A stretch of 64,000 bases of DNA from Amphiduros pacificus. Its lineage: Eukaryota; Annelida; Polychaeta; Phyllodocida; Hesionidae. Position numbers and translations under genes: made by a program. The stretch is from NCBI GenBank assembly GCA_949316495.1, contig OX439008.1, positions 5,787,001-5,851,000 on the forward strand, in the 5' to 3' direction. A model generated the notes under the pieces. It was not told the origin of the DNA. It saw nothing but the letters and a program-made list of their open reading frames with translations, and ran no database searches. Below, piece by piece: positions 24,804 through 36,661 of this stretch (positions within the stretch are counted from its first letter, which is position 1; each line of letters opens with the position of its first letter).

Positions 24804-27117
24804 GGAAATATTAAATTGTGACTCTCACATCTGCCGAAAAAGAACACGTTCAGAGGGTAGGAGTTTTGAGAAAAGTGGAGTTTCAAGCTTGTAAAGGTCA
24901 ATTTTAGAGGGGTGGGGGAAAGAAACCAGTGCTTCATGCGGCACTACAATAAGTACAACCTATCCGTGTTTGAGGGAGCCAATTTTGAGGCACCAGCAAC
25001 AAACACAATCTACACCAAAACTATTAAGGCAACATACAATTTTTTTGTTTACGAGCGTGAAGTTCTTTGATATTTGTTATTTGATATTTGACATTTTTTC
25101 AATAGGTGGCCCAACAGTTTATATCAGTATATAGTTTTGGACATGGGTAAAAAAGTGGAATAAAAGGATATATATCCTGTCAAAAATAAATAGATATCTT
25201 TGTGAAAATGATTTTTTCAGCACGATGTATTATGGCATTCTTAGAATTGTGGTACTCTTTTAATCAATTGTACTAGATATATCAATGGAATATACCAATA
25301 CCTCATAAGAGGTATTGAATATACCTATATGTACCTTATATATCCATTTGGTATATGTGTAAAAAAACGTTATATAAAAGAATGTACATCTTGTAAAAAA
25401 ACCCCGATGTATACCTTTAATTTTCACAAACAAATGAATGTTTACAGCTTTTAAGCATTGTGGCAATGTCAATGTATAATATATGAGTGGGAGATTTGGC
25501 CCTTTTCCTCTGATAAAGGTCACATATTTCAACATTCTTGGTGTTTTCAAATGCGAACATTTTAAGAGCTGTGGCACTATCTTCGCAGATTTTGAGGTAC
25601 TGATAATGGGTCAGACATACTTGCTAGAGATGTCTAGAACATAGCCTCATCTGGTATTAGAATGCGAGGTAAACTATATGAGTAGGACATATGGCCCTTT
25701 TCCCCAGGCAAAATGAGCATATCCTTATCTTTTATAATTACAAGACGTTCAGCTTGATTGCTTTACTATAATACTGGGCAAAACATAGGTCTTGAAAGAC
25801 TGGATTTCCTAATTTAACATCGATTAAACGTCGATATGTTTATCATAACATTTGCTTAATGACACATATCCAACAGTTATATTATTATTTTATTGGATGG
25901 TTTTAAATAGATTTGTTAGCTCCTGAGGCCAGAGCAGTGTGGGAGCTATCAGGTTACATCAGGAAATATTAAATTGAGACTCTCACATCTGCCGAAAAAG
26001 AACACGTTCAGAGGGTAGGAGTTTTGAGAAAAGTGGAGTTTCAAGCTTGTAAAGGTCAATTTTAGAGGGGGGGGGGAAGAAACCACTGCTTCATTCGGCA
26101 CTTCAATAAGTACAACCTATCCGTGTTTGAGGGAGCCAAATTTGAGGCACCAGCAACAAACACAATCTACACCAAAACTATTTAGGCAACATACAATTTT
26201 TTTGTTTACGAGCGTGAAGTTCTTTGATATTTGTTATTTGATATTTGACATTTTTTCAATAGGTGGCCCAACAGTTTATATCAGTATATAGTTTTGGACA
26301 TGGGTAAAAAAGTGGAATAAAAGGATATATATCCTGTCAAAAATAAATAGATATCTTTGTGAAAATGATTTTTTCAGCACGATGTATTATGGCATTCTTA
26401 GAATTGTGGTACTCTTTTAATCAATTGTACTAGATATATCAATGGAATATACCAATACCTCATAAGAGGTATTGAATATACCTATATGTACCTTATATAT
26501 CCATTTGGTATATGTGTAAAAAAACGTTATATAAAAGAATGTACATCTTGTAAAAAAACCCCGATGTATACCTTTAATTTTCACAAACAAATGAATGTTT
26601 ACAGCTTTTAAGCATTGTGGCAATGTCAATGTATAATATATGAGTGGGAGATTTGGCCCTTTTCCTCTGATAAAGGTCACATATTTCAACATTCTTGGTG
26701 TTTTCAAATGCGAACATTTTAAGAGCTGTGGCACTATCTTCGCAGATTTTGAGGTACTGATAATGGGTCAGACATACTTGCTAGAGATGTCTAGAACATA
26801 GCCTCATCTGGTATTAGAATGCGAGGTAAACTATATGAGTAGGACATATGGCCCTTTTCCCCAGGCATAATGAGCATATCCTTATCTTTTATAATTACAA
26901 GACGTTCAGCTTGATTGCTTTACTATAATACTGGGCAAAACATAGGTCTTGAAAGACTGGATTTCCTAATTTAACATCGATTAAACGTGATATGTTTATC
27001 ATAACATTTGCTTAATGACACATATCCAACAGTTATATTATTATTTTATTGGATGGTTTTAAATAGATTTGTTAGCTCCTGAGGCCAGAGCAGTGCGGGA
27101 GCTATCAGGTTACATCA
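24804..27117. repeat. 1157-bp tandem duplication
   Basis: Unit 1 (24804-25960) and unit 2 (25961-27117) are nearly identical, starting GGAAATATTAAATTG and ending CTATCAGGTTACATCA. An identical 105-codon frame in both (25260-25577 and 26417-26734, minus) merely follows the duplication and has no coding features I can see. Identity this high means a recent event, or retained haplotypes in the assembly. Confidence 0.92.
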
Positions 27118-27430
27118 GTGTGTGTCGGTCTGTGTGTCTTATGGGTTAACAAAAACTTTGATATTTTGCTCTATCTTATCAGCTTTTCGAGACAAAGGCT
27201 CCAACATTTTACAAGTGCATCCCAAGAAAACCTAAATATAATGATCTCAATCATGACCTTGACTCGTTTTTCAAGGTCACAGGCTTCAAATTGTACCCCA
27301 AAACTTTGACATTTTGCTATATCTTATTTTAGTTTCCACTACACATTTGACTACTGAAAACCCACATTTGATATTTTCAAAAATGACCTTTGTTTGCAAT
27401 GTCATATTCTTCAACTGTCACCAGCTACTT
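27118..27430. other. Repeat-like flank with two diverged ~150-bp units
   Basis: AAAACTTTGA(T/C)ATTTTGCT and TATCTTAT occur at about 27150 and 27300, suggesting two diverged tandem units following the duplication. No gene seen. Confidence 0.5.
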
Positions 27431-27449
27431 CTTGGTGACATGATAGATC

Positions 27450-28445
27450 CTTGGAGTAATAATGAATGGAGGGGTGATGGGGAAAGATCAAAGGGGATAT
27501 CATAATTGCTACCATGGGCATTGTTATAATGACGCCATATAGGTGCAAGATATGAAAGTTTTGACGTAATTTTTTTTCAGAACTATTTTAAGTTATCAAA
27601 ACTACAATTTAGAACTACACATATCGCAAATTAAATGTTTGTTTATCTATGCAGATTATGGGGATATAAATTTTATTTCTCTGCTCCAAGTTTTGACGAT
27701 CTTATGACGAGATTTACAAATTCATATCATATTTATGAAAATGATTAAAATTTCAATTTTCCTCTCAAATTATCGGGAAATCATGTACTTTTTTGTTATT
27801 TTTGTCTTTAAAGTTTATTTTTAATCATTGGCGCATATATTGGCAGCTTAGAAAAATATACCAAGTTGTTCAGTGAAAAAATTACTATCAGAAAATGTAA
27901 TTTATAGCCCTGCCAATTTATGCGCCATTATAAATAAATTGACCTAATATATATCATGTCATCATTTAAAATCAACAAAAAATAATAAAAAATTGCAACA
28001 AAAATTTTATAAATGCTATATCATTAACAATATCTTGTTTTAAAAGTTTATAAAAAGCAATATGAATATGAATTATGAATTTTTTATAAACATGTATAAA
28101 AAATAAAAGGTTTGGAATATGCATTTTTCTTTTATTCATAATATCTAATATTGAAGAAATCAGAACAGAAATGAACAGATTCATTTGAAGTAATTTTGAG
28201 TGGATGGTATTATAAGCTTCATAAGAGGAACTATTCTGAATTTTTCATTAAAAAAAACAACCAAAATGTGGTATAATACTTCAATAAAACTTTGGCCAAT
28301 TCATTTTTTAAAAATATGAATCTTCAATTTTTCACTGTTCTGAAGTCGGCAACTATGATAGGATCAAAGGATTTTGAATCCATTGTGTGAATGACGCTAT
28401 AGCTCAAATAACAGCCGTTGCGCCTCCATTCATAATTACTCCAAG
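27450..28445. mobile_element. Possible foldback or MITE bounded by 23-bp inverted arms
   Basis: CTTGGAGTAATAATGAATGG at 27450-27472 is inverted at 28423-28445 with one mismatch in 23 bp. Weaker inverted similarity continues inwards (ATCATAATTGCTACC against ATCATAGTTGCCGAC). The roughly 950-bp centre is very AT-rich with no ORF. No target duplication could be fixed. Confidence 0.45.
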
Positions 28446-29309
28446 ATATATCTAAACACTTGCATTGATTACAAATAAACTGTTAGGTTTTGGCTTTGTT
28501 TCCAATGCGTCAGTCGCCGCTGCACTTATGATCTGACATATTTGATCTGCCTATGAGTGGCTCAGGCAAGTACAATATTGGATGTTTGTTTATATTTTAA
28601 TTGGTGTTACTACCTCACAGGGACCTTAAAATGTCAAAGACCAGGACTCAACAGGTTCTTCCTTAGGGACGGTTTCAAAAGGTTTTATTTCAGAGATGTC
28701 TTAAATATTTGCGTGGCGCCATCTTATTACCATCAATTGCGCCATGGAAACACTATAAATAACATCATGGGACCCCCCCCCCCCTCAACCCGCATACAAA
28801 ATTTGATTACCTTTGAATTGACCTGCACTTGTTTTCCCACTTGTTTATATGATATTTTGGTTTTTAGAATTAATACGATTTCCTTTCACATATGACACAA
28901 AATCCAGAATGGTGATATTTGGAAAACAAATTTTGAAATCTAACATGTTGACATCAACTCCTATAAATTTAGGAAAAAATTCTGAATGAACTGCGAATAG
29001 TGAATAAGTAACAATGTTCACGCACATTTCACCGGTCAGTCCACAGTCTGATTTTAAGGAACAGTCATGACTTGCGTCTGATCTTGACAAACTTTTTCAC
29101 TAAAGATGACAGGAGCTGATAGGAGAATCAGAAATCTTGAAATGGAGGGCAGCCATGGTGAGGTGGAGGGATAGAGAACAAAAATATTGAGAAAAATCGA
29201 GACACACATCTGCAGAGAGGTACATCAAAAATGTTCTTTTAGGGTGACATGCAATCTGAGAGCAATAATAAATGTTATATAGCTGTCAGATACAATCTTC
29301 TGCAAATAT
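28446..29309. other. Sequence without recognised features
   Basis: It contains a short poly-C run near 28771. No exon or repeat could be supported. Confidence 0.4.
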
Positions 29310-29505
29310 CATTTTATCTTTTACATCAACAAGATGTTAAGCTTGATTACTAAACATTTATTATTGGGCAAAACATAGACTTTCATAGTCTGGATTTTTT
29401 AACTTAACATCGATTTTAATATCTTAACAATGACAATTGCTTAATAACACATATTAAACAGTTATATTATTATTATTTATGTTGCATGCAGGTTTCAAAT
29501 AATTT
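29310..29505. repeat. Diverged third copy of part of the 1157-bp repeat
   Basis: Matches such as TTATTGGGCAAAACATAG, AACTTAACATCGATT and AACAGTTATATTATTATT align with 25735-25905, but with many differences. This fragment is much older than the tandem pair, so the 1157-bp sequence belongs to a dispersed repeat family. Confidence 0.65.
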
Positions 29506-29697
29506 ATATATCTAAAAAATGTTTGAATTGGGCAGTTATAAAGCCAAACCTTCACGATAACCAGGCAGAGAAAATGCTTTACAATCAATTCAGGGACAAT
29601 TATAACAATTTATTTATACTTTTAAGTTCCCGGTGCCTGAGCGGTGTATGTTGCCACAGTATTTGGCTCTGTCTGGTCCTTCCCCGCTGGTGCTCAC

Positions 29698-29834
29698 CCC
29701 GAACAAATGCTCCATCATTGTCGCCAAAAGCTGTGGTTTATCTAAAAGCTGAAGCATCTCTGGGATAATGCAAAAGAAAGACTCGGTCCTTCTATGAAAA
29801 TAAGTCCTGGCAACTTCATCTGACCTAATGTAAC
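29698..29834 (-). CDS. Internal exon of an unidentified gene (137 bp)
   Basis: On the minus strand acceptor ATATTTAG and donor TTCGGG|GTGAGC bound 137 bp, phase 1 in and phase 0 out. It reads YIRSDEVARTYFHRRTESFF, then CIIPEMLQLLDKPQLLATMM, then EHLFG. The frame stays open past the donor. The pattern of charged and hydrophobic residues looks like a helical protein. No family was recognised. It may share a gene with exon 24313-24529. Confidence 0.55.
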
Positions 29835-30652
29835 CTAAATATAACAATACAACTTATTGTGCTGAGAAAGTTAAAAAAATTGATTTGGTTGAGATATTTA
29901 TATTGCCTTTACTTCCTTGTCACGATATGGGATTCAAATGTTGCATTCATTGCAATCTTGATTATTGTTCAGTTCAATGTCAAGGTCGTGTCATATACGT
30001 ATATTAGAAAGGTACATCATCATGGTTCAGTTGCTTAAACAAGCCAACACCCAAGCAGAATATTTTAAGTGGCCAGTAGTTCCTTTCAGAACAGTACACT
30101 TTGTGCCAACTCAATTGCACCTGTATTTATGCTGAAACAGAGTCGTTTTCTTGGATTTTGCAAACAGATATTTAAGATCAGACATTTTGCCATTCCTCCA
30201 ATTTACAGCTGAACACTTTGGCTTACTCTCATTTACATAACAGAGTGAGGTGCCATGACTCCATAAAGAATACTAACCAAAAATGCAAGATTGTCCTGTG
30301 TACTGTTGACACTGTGGAAATAATGCATTTATTTCTAACAGAATTGATAAAAAATGTTTCGGTACCTTAATTTATAAGTATATACACATGTATGTGCTTG
30401 CATAAAAAAATGCTTTTAAATGGTAGGATGTTGCAAGAAATGTGATTTTCCAATCCATGATAGAACCAGGCTAAAACTATTCACAGCAAAATTATACATG
30501 GAAATAATTAAAATAAATCTAAAATAAAACAACCCATCCGTGTATAGAGAGAAATTACATTTTACTGCACTTAGAATGGTGTCAATGAGAGGAATAGCAT
30601 TTTGGCGATATCGAAAAGAAGACAGCGTGGCCTCAGTTTCACGGGAGGCAAG

Positions 30653-30707
30653 ATGGAGGCCGAAATGGTCAAAAGATTTAATACCAGATATCTTTGTAAA
30701 AAAATAC
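30653..30707 (+). CDS. Weak candidate first exon
   Basis: GCAAGATGGAGG gives a good start context. The frame MEAEMVKRFNTRYLCKK runs 55 bp to a donor-like AATAC|GTAAGC. There is no second exon, homology or known promoter, so this is no more than a possibility. Confidence 0.2.
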
Positions 30708-30876
30708 GTAAGCATTATATTTTCTTTACAAACAGTTCAGAACACTTCTTGTGATTAATACGTGCAAATCTGAAAATATTTCAACAAATCTTGAATCCCC
30801 TGTGCGACATTACAGACAACTAAGTTTTCAGTAAATTTAAGCTGGGAAGTCAGTGTCCCGCGAGCGAGCAGCAGTC

Positions 30877-31310
30877 TATGGGCCCTCCTACTATGGGCCC
30901 TCCTACTATGGGCCCTCCTACTATGGGCCCTCCTACTATGGGCCCTCCTACTATGGGCCCTCCTACTATGGGCCCTCCTACTATGGGCCCTCCTACTATG
31001 GGCCCTCCTACTATGGGCCCTCCTACTATGGGCCCTCCTACTATGGGCCCTCCTACTATGGGCCCTCCTACTATGGGCCCTCCTACTATGGGCCCTCCTA
31101 CTATGGGCCCTCCTACTATGGGCCCTCCTACTATGGGCCCTCCTACTATGGGCCCTCCTACTATGGGCCCTCCTACTATGGGCCCTCCTACTATGGGCCC
31201 TCCTACTATGGGCCCTCCTACTATGGGCCCTCCTACTATGGGCCCTCCTACTATGGGCCCTCCTACTATGGGCCCTCCTACTATGGGCCCTCCTACTATG
31301 GGCCCTCCTA
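30877..31310. repeat. Perfect 15-bp satellite, about 29 copies
   Basis: TATGGGCCCTCCTAC repeats without a single change for 434 bp. Each unit contains the palindrome GGGCCC. The flanks carry AGTCTAT on both sides, suggesting growth from within a short duplication. Open frames on both strands (GPPTM, GPSYY, GGPIV) come from the 15-bp period and have no gene context. Confidence 0.98.
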
Positions 31311-31641
31311 GTCTATCATATCTGTACGTGAATATGCCGAACAATGATGCCAGCAAGTGGCACTTTTTACCGGTCTAAGAGGAGAAAAACGATTAAAGAA
31401 ACACAAAAAATGGACGTATAAATTGTGCACTGAGCATGACGAAGATTGCAATAACAGCGAGATAATATTTCACTTTTAATAGTAATAGTAGGCATAGATG
31501 TCTTGACACTCGTAATGGCATTTCTTTCTTTCCTAGCTCAGTAAATGTTGCCACTAGTTTTTTTCAGATGCCTCAGACCTGGCAGCAGAAGTAGTTTACA
31601 TAGTCCGTCAGCTAGCACCTGAGATTATGTTTGGCGGCCCC

Positions 31642-32231
31642 GGGGGGGGGGGGGGGGGGGGGGGGGGGTACTCTCATAGTCAGCGTTACTGGGGAAGCTG
31701 GGCTAAATAGGGTCATTTTCGCTTATATTTTCCCTAAAACAGGTTAAGATATTTCATCATTTCCCCTAAAACAGGGTACTGTTTTTCAAATTTCTCCCTA
31801 AAACAGGGATCACAATCCCCCTTTCCAAATCTCCCCCTTCTGCATCATCCCTAAATGAGGGTATCAAAATTTCAGCTAGTCCTAAATCAGGGTACCAATA
31901 ATGATAGAATATTTCCCTAAATCAGGCTCTGCGGTTTACAGTTCCATCCGGGTTAAGATATTTTATCATTTTCCCTAATACAGGGTACTGTTTTTCAAAT
32001 TTCTCCTTAAAACAGGGATCACAATCCCCTTTTTCAAATCTCCTCCTTCTGCATCATCCCTAAATGAGTGTATAAAAAATTCAGCTAGTCCTAAATCAGG
32101 GTACCAAATTTCAGCTAGTCCTAAATCAGGGTACCAATAATGCTAGAATATTTCCCTAATTCAGGCTCTGGGGTTTTCAGTTCCATCCCAGGCTCCGCGG
32201 GTTAAAATAATGAGAGTACCCCCCCCCCCCC
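31642..32231 (+). mobile_element. Poly-G-ended repeat element, copy 2 (both ends present)
   Basis: Left end: G run then GTACTCTCATAG. Right end: AATGAGAGTACC then a C run. The terminal inverted repeat is therefore poly-G plus TACTCTCAT. The interior has two to three ~200-bp direct units carrying CCCTAAAACAGGG, CCTAAATCAGGGTACC and GGGGTTTTCAGTTCCATCC. No ORF is present. The class is unknown; it behaves like a non-autonomous TIR element. Confidence 0.75.
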
Positions 32232-32267
32232 AGAATCAGGAGGATGGACATTGTGAATCATGCAAAT

Positions 32268-32530
32268 GTTCATTTATAGGAAGTTAGGGAAATAAAATAA
32301 TCAGGAAAGACAGGCATTTATAAGATAATAAGGTATGATAGGTAAGGTAGGTAATTGTTAAATAATAATAAGAAAATATCAAGAATGTAGTATATTGATG
32401 TATAAAATGTATGAAACAGCTCTACCAAAGTTATATTCCCCAAAATTGCCCTCAACCGGATAGGGAGGGGGCATTCATGTTAGAAATGTGCTCAAACATA
32501 GTTTGAGCATCGATCATTTCTTTCATTTTA
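32268..32530. repeat. Local repeat, uninterrupted copy
   Basis: It runs from GTTCATTTATAGGAAGTT through AATGTATGAAACAGCTCTAC to CATAGTTTGAGCATC. The same two halves recur at 32994-33150 and 33762-33882, separated by about 610 bp. Confidence 0.8.
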
Positions 32531-32993
32531 CATACCAGTTACCAGTATGTCTCAATATTTTGCACTTATGTTGCATAATTTTGTTTCTTGGTTTATTTCT
32601 TATATTTTAGAAATACGACTATTGTTAACCATGAGAGCTGAAGTGACATGTCAGGATTCTTTTTATGATTGTATTGGTGGAGTTGGTTGCAACCATTTTA
32701 ACTCTCACCAACGGCCATCTGCGGGGGCCGGTTAAATAACCTGCCAACCAGCAAGGGAGGAAATGCCCTTGTAGACACCCTGATGATGTTTCTGATAAAA
32801 GATAGTCCTGGATTATGTCATTGTCGATTTTAAAATAATGCAACCAGATTTTAAGATTTTAATTAATTTGATCTAATTTACTTGCAATTGTAAATTGTAC
32901 TTGTATTATCATTGTTGTTCCTATTACTTTATTCTTCATATAGTCTTCCACCTGGCGAACAACCAGGAGGTTGCTTTATTTTAGGTCCACCCA

Positions 32994-33882
32994 TGTTCAT
33001 TTATAGGAAGTTTAGGGAAATAAAATAATCAGGAAAGACAGGCATTAATAAGATAATAAGGTATAATAGGTAAGGTAGGTAATTGTTAAATAATAATAAG
33101 AAAATATCAAGAAAAGTATTCATGTAGTATATTGATGTATAAAATGTATGAAAGTCAGAACCAAAGCACCAAATGCACTGATCAAAAAACAATAGAAAAT
33201 ATTTATGACTATCACAAAATAGTCAAAACACTTAGTACAGTTAAACAATTAATAATTCAGAAAAATCACAATGGTCTATGATAAGGTGTCTCGCAGACAT
33301 TGAAGAATGGCGACGTGGCACTGACGTAGACCATGAGGTGATCAGGAACCGGTCAAATTTTATACCATATTGTGCAAATCAACTAACATATTTCCATACA
33401 GACCCATGGTAAATATACCATTTTAAATCAACCCTATGTTTAAAAGAAATGGTCAGTCTAGTAGTACTCTTTGCCACATAGGCAAGGTCAATACTATAAA
33501 AGCAATATGGTGTGGTGACTGATTGGGAGACCAGCACCAGGCATTGTGAGTATGATGTACTATTATTGGTATTTGTGTTCTGACTTTATAAACTGGTATC
33601 CATTGTCTTGCCTTAGAATTTTAAAGTAGGGACAAAGAATAATTCATTGGGAACAACTGTGATTTTACTTGCATATTTGAATTTTTAGTAATGAAATAAA
33701 CATTTTACATAAATTACATCACATCTTTATTATGTCACCAGAATAGATTAATATCCTGGTACTGAAACAGCTCTACCAAAGTTATATTCCCCAAATTTGC
33801 CCTCAACCGGATAGGGAGGGGGCATTCATGTTAGAAATGTGCTCAAACATAGTTTGAGCATCATTTCTTTCATTTTACACAA
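32994..33882. repeat. Local repeat, copy split by ~610 bp
   Basis: The left half (32994-33150) and right half (33762-33882) match 32268-32530. The junction lies in GAAA at both edges of the 610-bp segment, so one copy either lost or gained it by microhomology. The segment lacks GT..AG ends. Confidence 0.75.
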
Positions 33883-34799
33883 AGAACTTTTTCTACCCTG
33901 ATCTTAGGTTTTCACAACTTACAAAATGACCATTTTATGAAAGATGGCCATAAAGAAGCTATCAACAAACTATATTTCATTAAAAATAGTCATAACTGGC
34001 ATTCTTTCTAATTTCAAAGGTCAAGGTCATACATTTAAATATCAAGGTCAAACATAGGTTAAAGCATTGGAAATATTGCTAGGTATCTTGGACATTTGTT
34101 TGAGGCTATTGGCGAATGATAATGTCCGTAATTAAGATCTAAAATATATATGAAAGGCAAAAAATGTGAAAAAGGTGAAAATTCTTTGTTTTAGCAAGGT
34201 CATCCAGGTCAAGATGATTCTGTCTCTATTCTACTTCATAAATATATTTATTGTGAACAATGTTTTGCTGAATCAAGCTATATTGCATAGAAAATAGTCA
34301 TAAAACATGTTATATTTCTATAAAATAGTCATAATTTATAGGTCATGTATTTAAATATCAAGGTCAAATATAGGTTAAAGCATTGGAAATATTGCTTGGT
34401 ATCATGGACAGTTATTTGAGGCTAATGGTGAATCATAATGTCCATTATTAAGATCTAAAATTCATAAAATGCAAAAAATGACTAAATTTTCATGATTTTG
34501 CTTTCAGTTGAAATTTCTTTTGGTTAACATGGCAACAACGTTTGATAAATTGTTGCCAAAATATGGCTCACAAGGGAGATGTTGGCAGCTCACAACTGGT
34601 GGTCAAATGTGATTGAATAATTGTAATCTTAATGATAAATGAGAGATACTATTTGAGGTCATATTTGATATTTATATGAAAATTTGAAGTATTCTGTTGC
34701 CATGGTAACCATGAATTCTATACTATTTCAAATTTTACACCATTTTCAAATAAGTTGTCATGTCTCCCACCTTTCCAGCTGATTTTGTTGAGAAATACA
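33883..34799. repeat. Two diverged ~320-bp tandem units
   Basis: TTTAAATATCAAGGTCAAA, AGGTTAAAGCATTGGAAATA and ATTAAGATCTAAAAT occur at about 34035-34145 and 34350-34460. The rest is unremarkable. Confidence 0.65.
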
Positions 34800-35780
34800 T
34801 ACTGTATACAGAGAAAAATTCGCGCCTAGTTATTTTTGCGCCATAGCCGTTTTCGACAGGTTCCCGCCGTTTTATTTTCACGAATTTTGGATTTCTAGTA
34901 CATAATATTATCACAAATTACGCTTTGCAGGTCGAGAACAGAACAAAACCATCCATTATTGCGCAATATATTAATATTTCAATGCGAGTTAATAACAATC
35001 ATTTTCGCGCTAAAAACAAGAGCCTCTTCCCGTCACTTCCGCCTTTCAAAATTGCGACCACGTGTTGCGTTGAGTTATTCTCACTGATTCCAATTATCAG
35101 CGTTTCTTCATTGTCTCCACTGCTTTGAGTCGTGTCTTCCCTTTTTGACAGAAATGCTTTCACACATGGATCGATTTTAATTGCATTTTAAATGATAAAT
35201 AAAGGTATTTACCCAATATTAACACAAAATACGTTTTGCAGGTCGAGAACAGAACAAAACCATTCGTCCATTTAACATGCATTACGCAATACGAGGTCGT
35301 CATGTTAAAAAGCGGGAGTGACGGGGACAAGCTCTTATTTTTGGCGCGAAAACAATTGGAGTCTATCAACACGCATTGAAATATTAATATATTGCGCAAT
35401 GATGGATCCCTGGCTTCTCCTCGTGTTGCGGACGTGAATTACCGCGATGTCACGTACATGTGTTTACGTTTTACTTCATGGATAAATTCTCGACCTGCGA
35501 AGCATAATTTGTGATAATATTGGGTAAATACCTTTATTTATCATTTAAAACGCAATTTGAAGGCATTTCTGTCAAAAAGGGAAGACACGACTCAAAGCAG
35601 TGGAGACAATGACGAAACGCAAAACTGTGACCGCTGATAATTGGAATCAGTGAGAACAAAGTCAAAACAAAGCGAGAGAGTCCCCTCTTCAATTTCGCGC
35701 CCATTTAATTTCGCGAATGACGTCCTGGCGCGAATTAACGCGAAAATAAAAAGGTCGCGAAAATTTGTCTGTATACAGTA
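34800..35780. mobile_element. Foldback-type DNA element with ~24-bp TIRs
   Basis: Ends TACTGTATACAGAG and CTGTATACAGTA are inverted repeats extending into AAAATT(C/T)GCG, with TA at each boundary as in Tc1/mariner insertions. Inside, CCACTGCTTTGAGTCGTGTC is inverted at about 35590, and GCGCAATATATTAATATTTC at about 34960 is inverted at 35370. Most of the 980 bp can therefore fold back on itself. No transposase ORF. Confidence 0.75.
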
Positions 35781-36661
35781 TTCAGTGTACAGCTAGAGAT
35801 GAAAATGTACCTTTTTCTAGAACCCCAATCAAATGTAAATGGTTGCCATGGAAACAGCTGTATCTTTTGAAAGACCCCACAATTTGAAAAAAAACAAATA
35901 TCATTTGCGAAACCCAAGGTCACCTGCTACATGTGTAGCATTTCAAATTGCTGTTTGCTTTCTGTCACACCAAATTCCTGAAATAATGGACTTTTTGCAG
36001 GTTGGCTCCTCGACTATGCATTAGACAAAATCCCTACTGAAACTAATTTAAGACTTGTTAGTAAACATTTAATGAATTAGATTTATTTAGAAAATACATA
36101 ACATATCAGAATCATCCAAGAGTCTTATCATCAATAAATTACTGCCCAACAAATTGCGTTCCATGTTTTTTGTTCTGCCCTGAATTGTTATTGATGAATG
36201 TCCCCATATGGGAATGTCACATGACATTGTACATTTAAAACTATGTATTAATTTTTTGTATTGATTTTTACATTCATATTATTCTTCACCAATATTTTTT
36301 TATTTGCGACAGCAACAACATGGAACATCTCCTACAATGACACCATTTTAAAATGAAAGTTCATTGTGAGGTCATCTGGCAAAGACCTGGGCTACGTGCA
36401 GGCATTGTATTATTATCCCAGTATCTATGGCGGTTTTTACACAGCAATCCACCTGTATTCTATAGAATATGCAGCAGCAGATGCCATCAGCATTCCATAG
36501 ATCTAGGTCAGCCAGCCCCTTTAGCGACCTATGTGCAACTAGGCCTGCCAAGACCATGTTTGACTTTTAGCGTGCTAGCATGATTGCCCATTTATCAGGG
36601 TTTAGATTATTTTTATTATGCAACTGCTTAACGTAGCTTATTATCATTTGTATTATTATTA
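35781..36661. other. Sequence without recognised features
   Basis: No gene, repeat or element could be supported. Confidence 0.4.

Noticed and set aside
25260-26734. Identical 105-codon minus-strand frames
   Set aside because: They are identical only because of the 1157-bp duplication; the protein has no recognisable features.
30850-31378. GPPTM/GPSYY/GGPIV repeat proteins (up to 168 codons)
   Set aside because: A perfect 15-bp satellite is open in several frames on both strands; there is no promoter, flanking domain or splice site to choose one.
33150-33762. 610-bp segment as an intron lost from a retrocopy
   Set aside because: It lacks GT and AG ends; the junction is a GAAA microhomology, so deletion or insertion is simpler.
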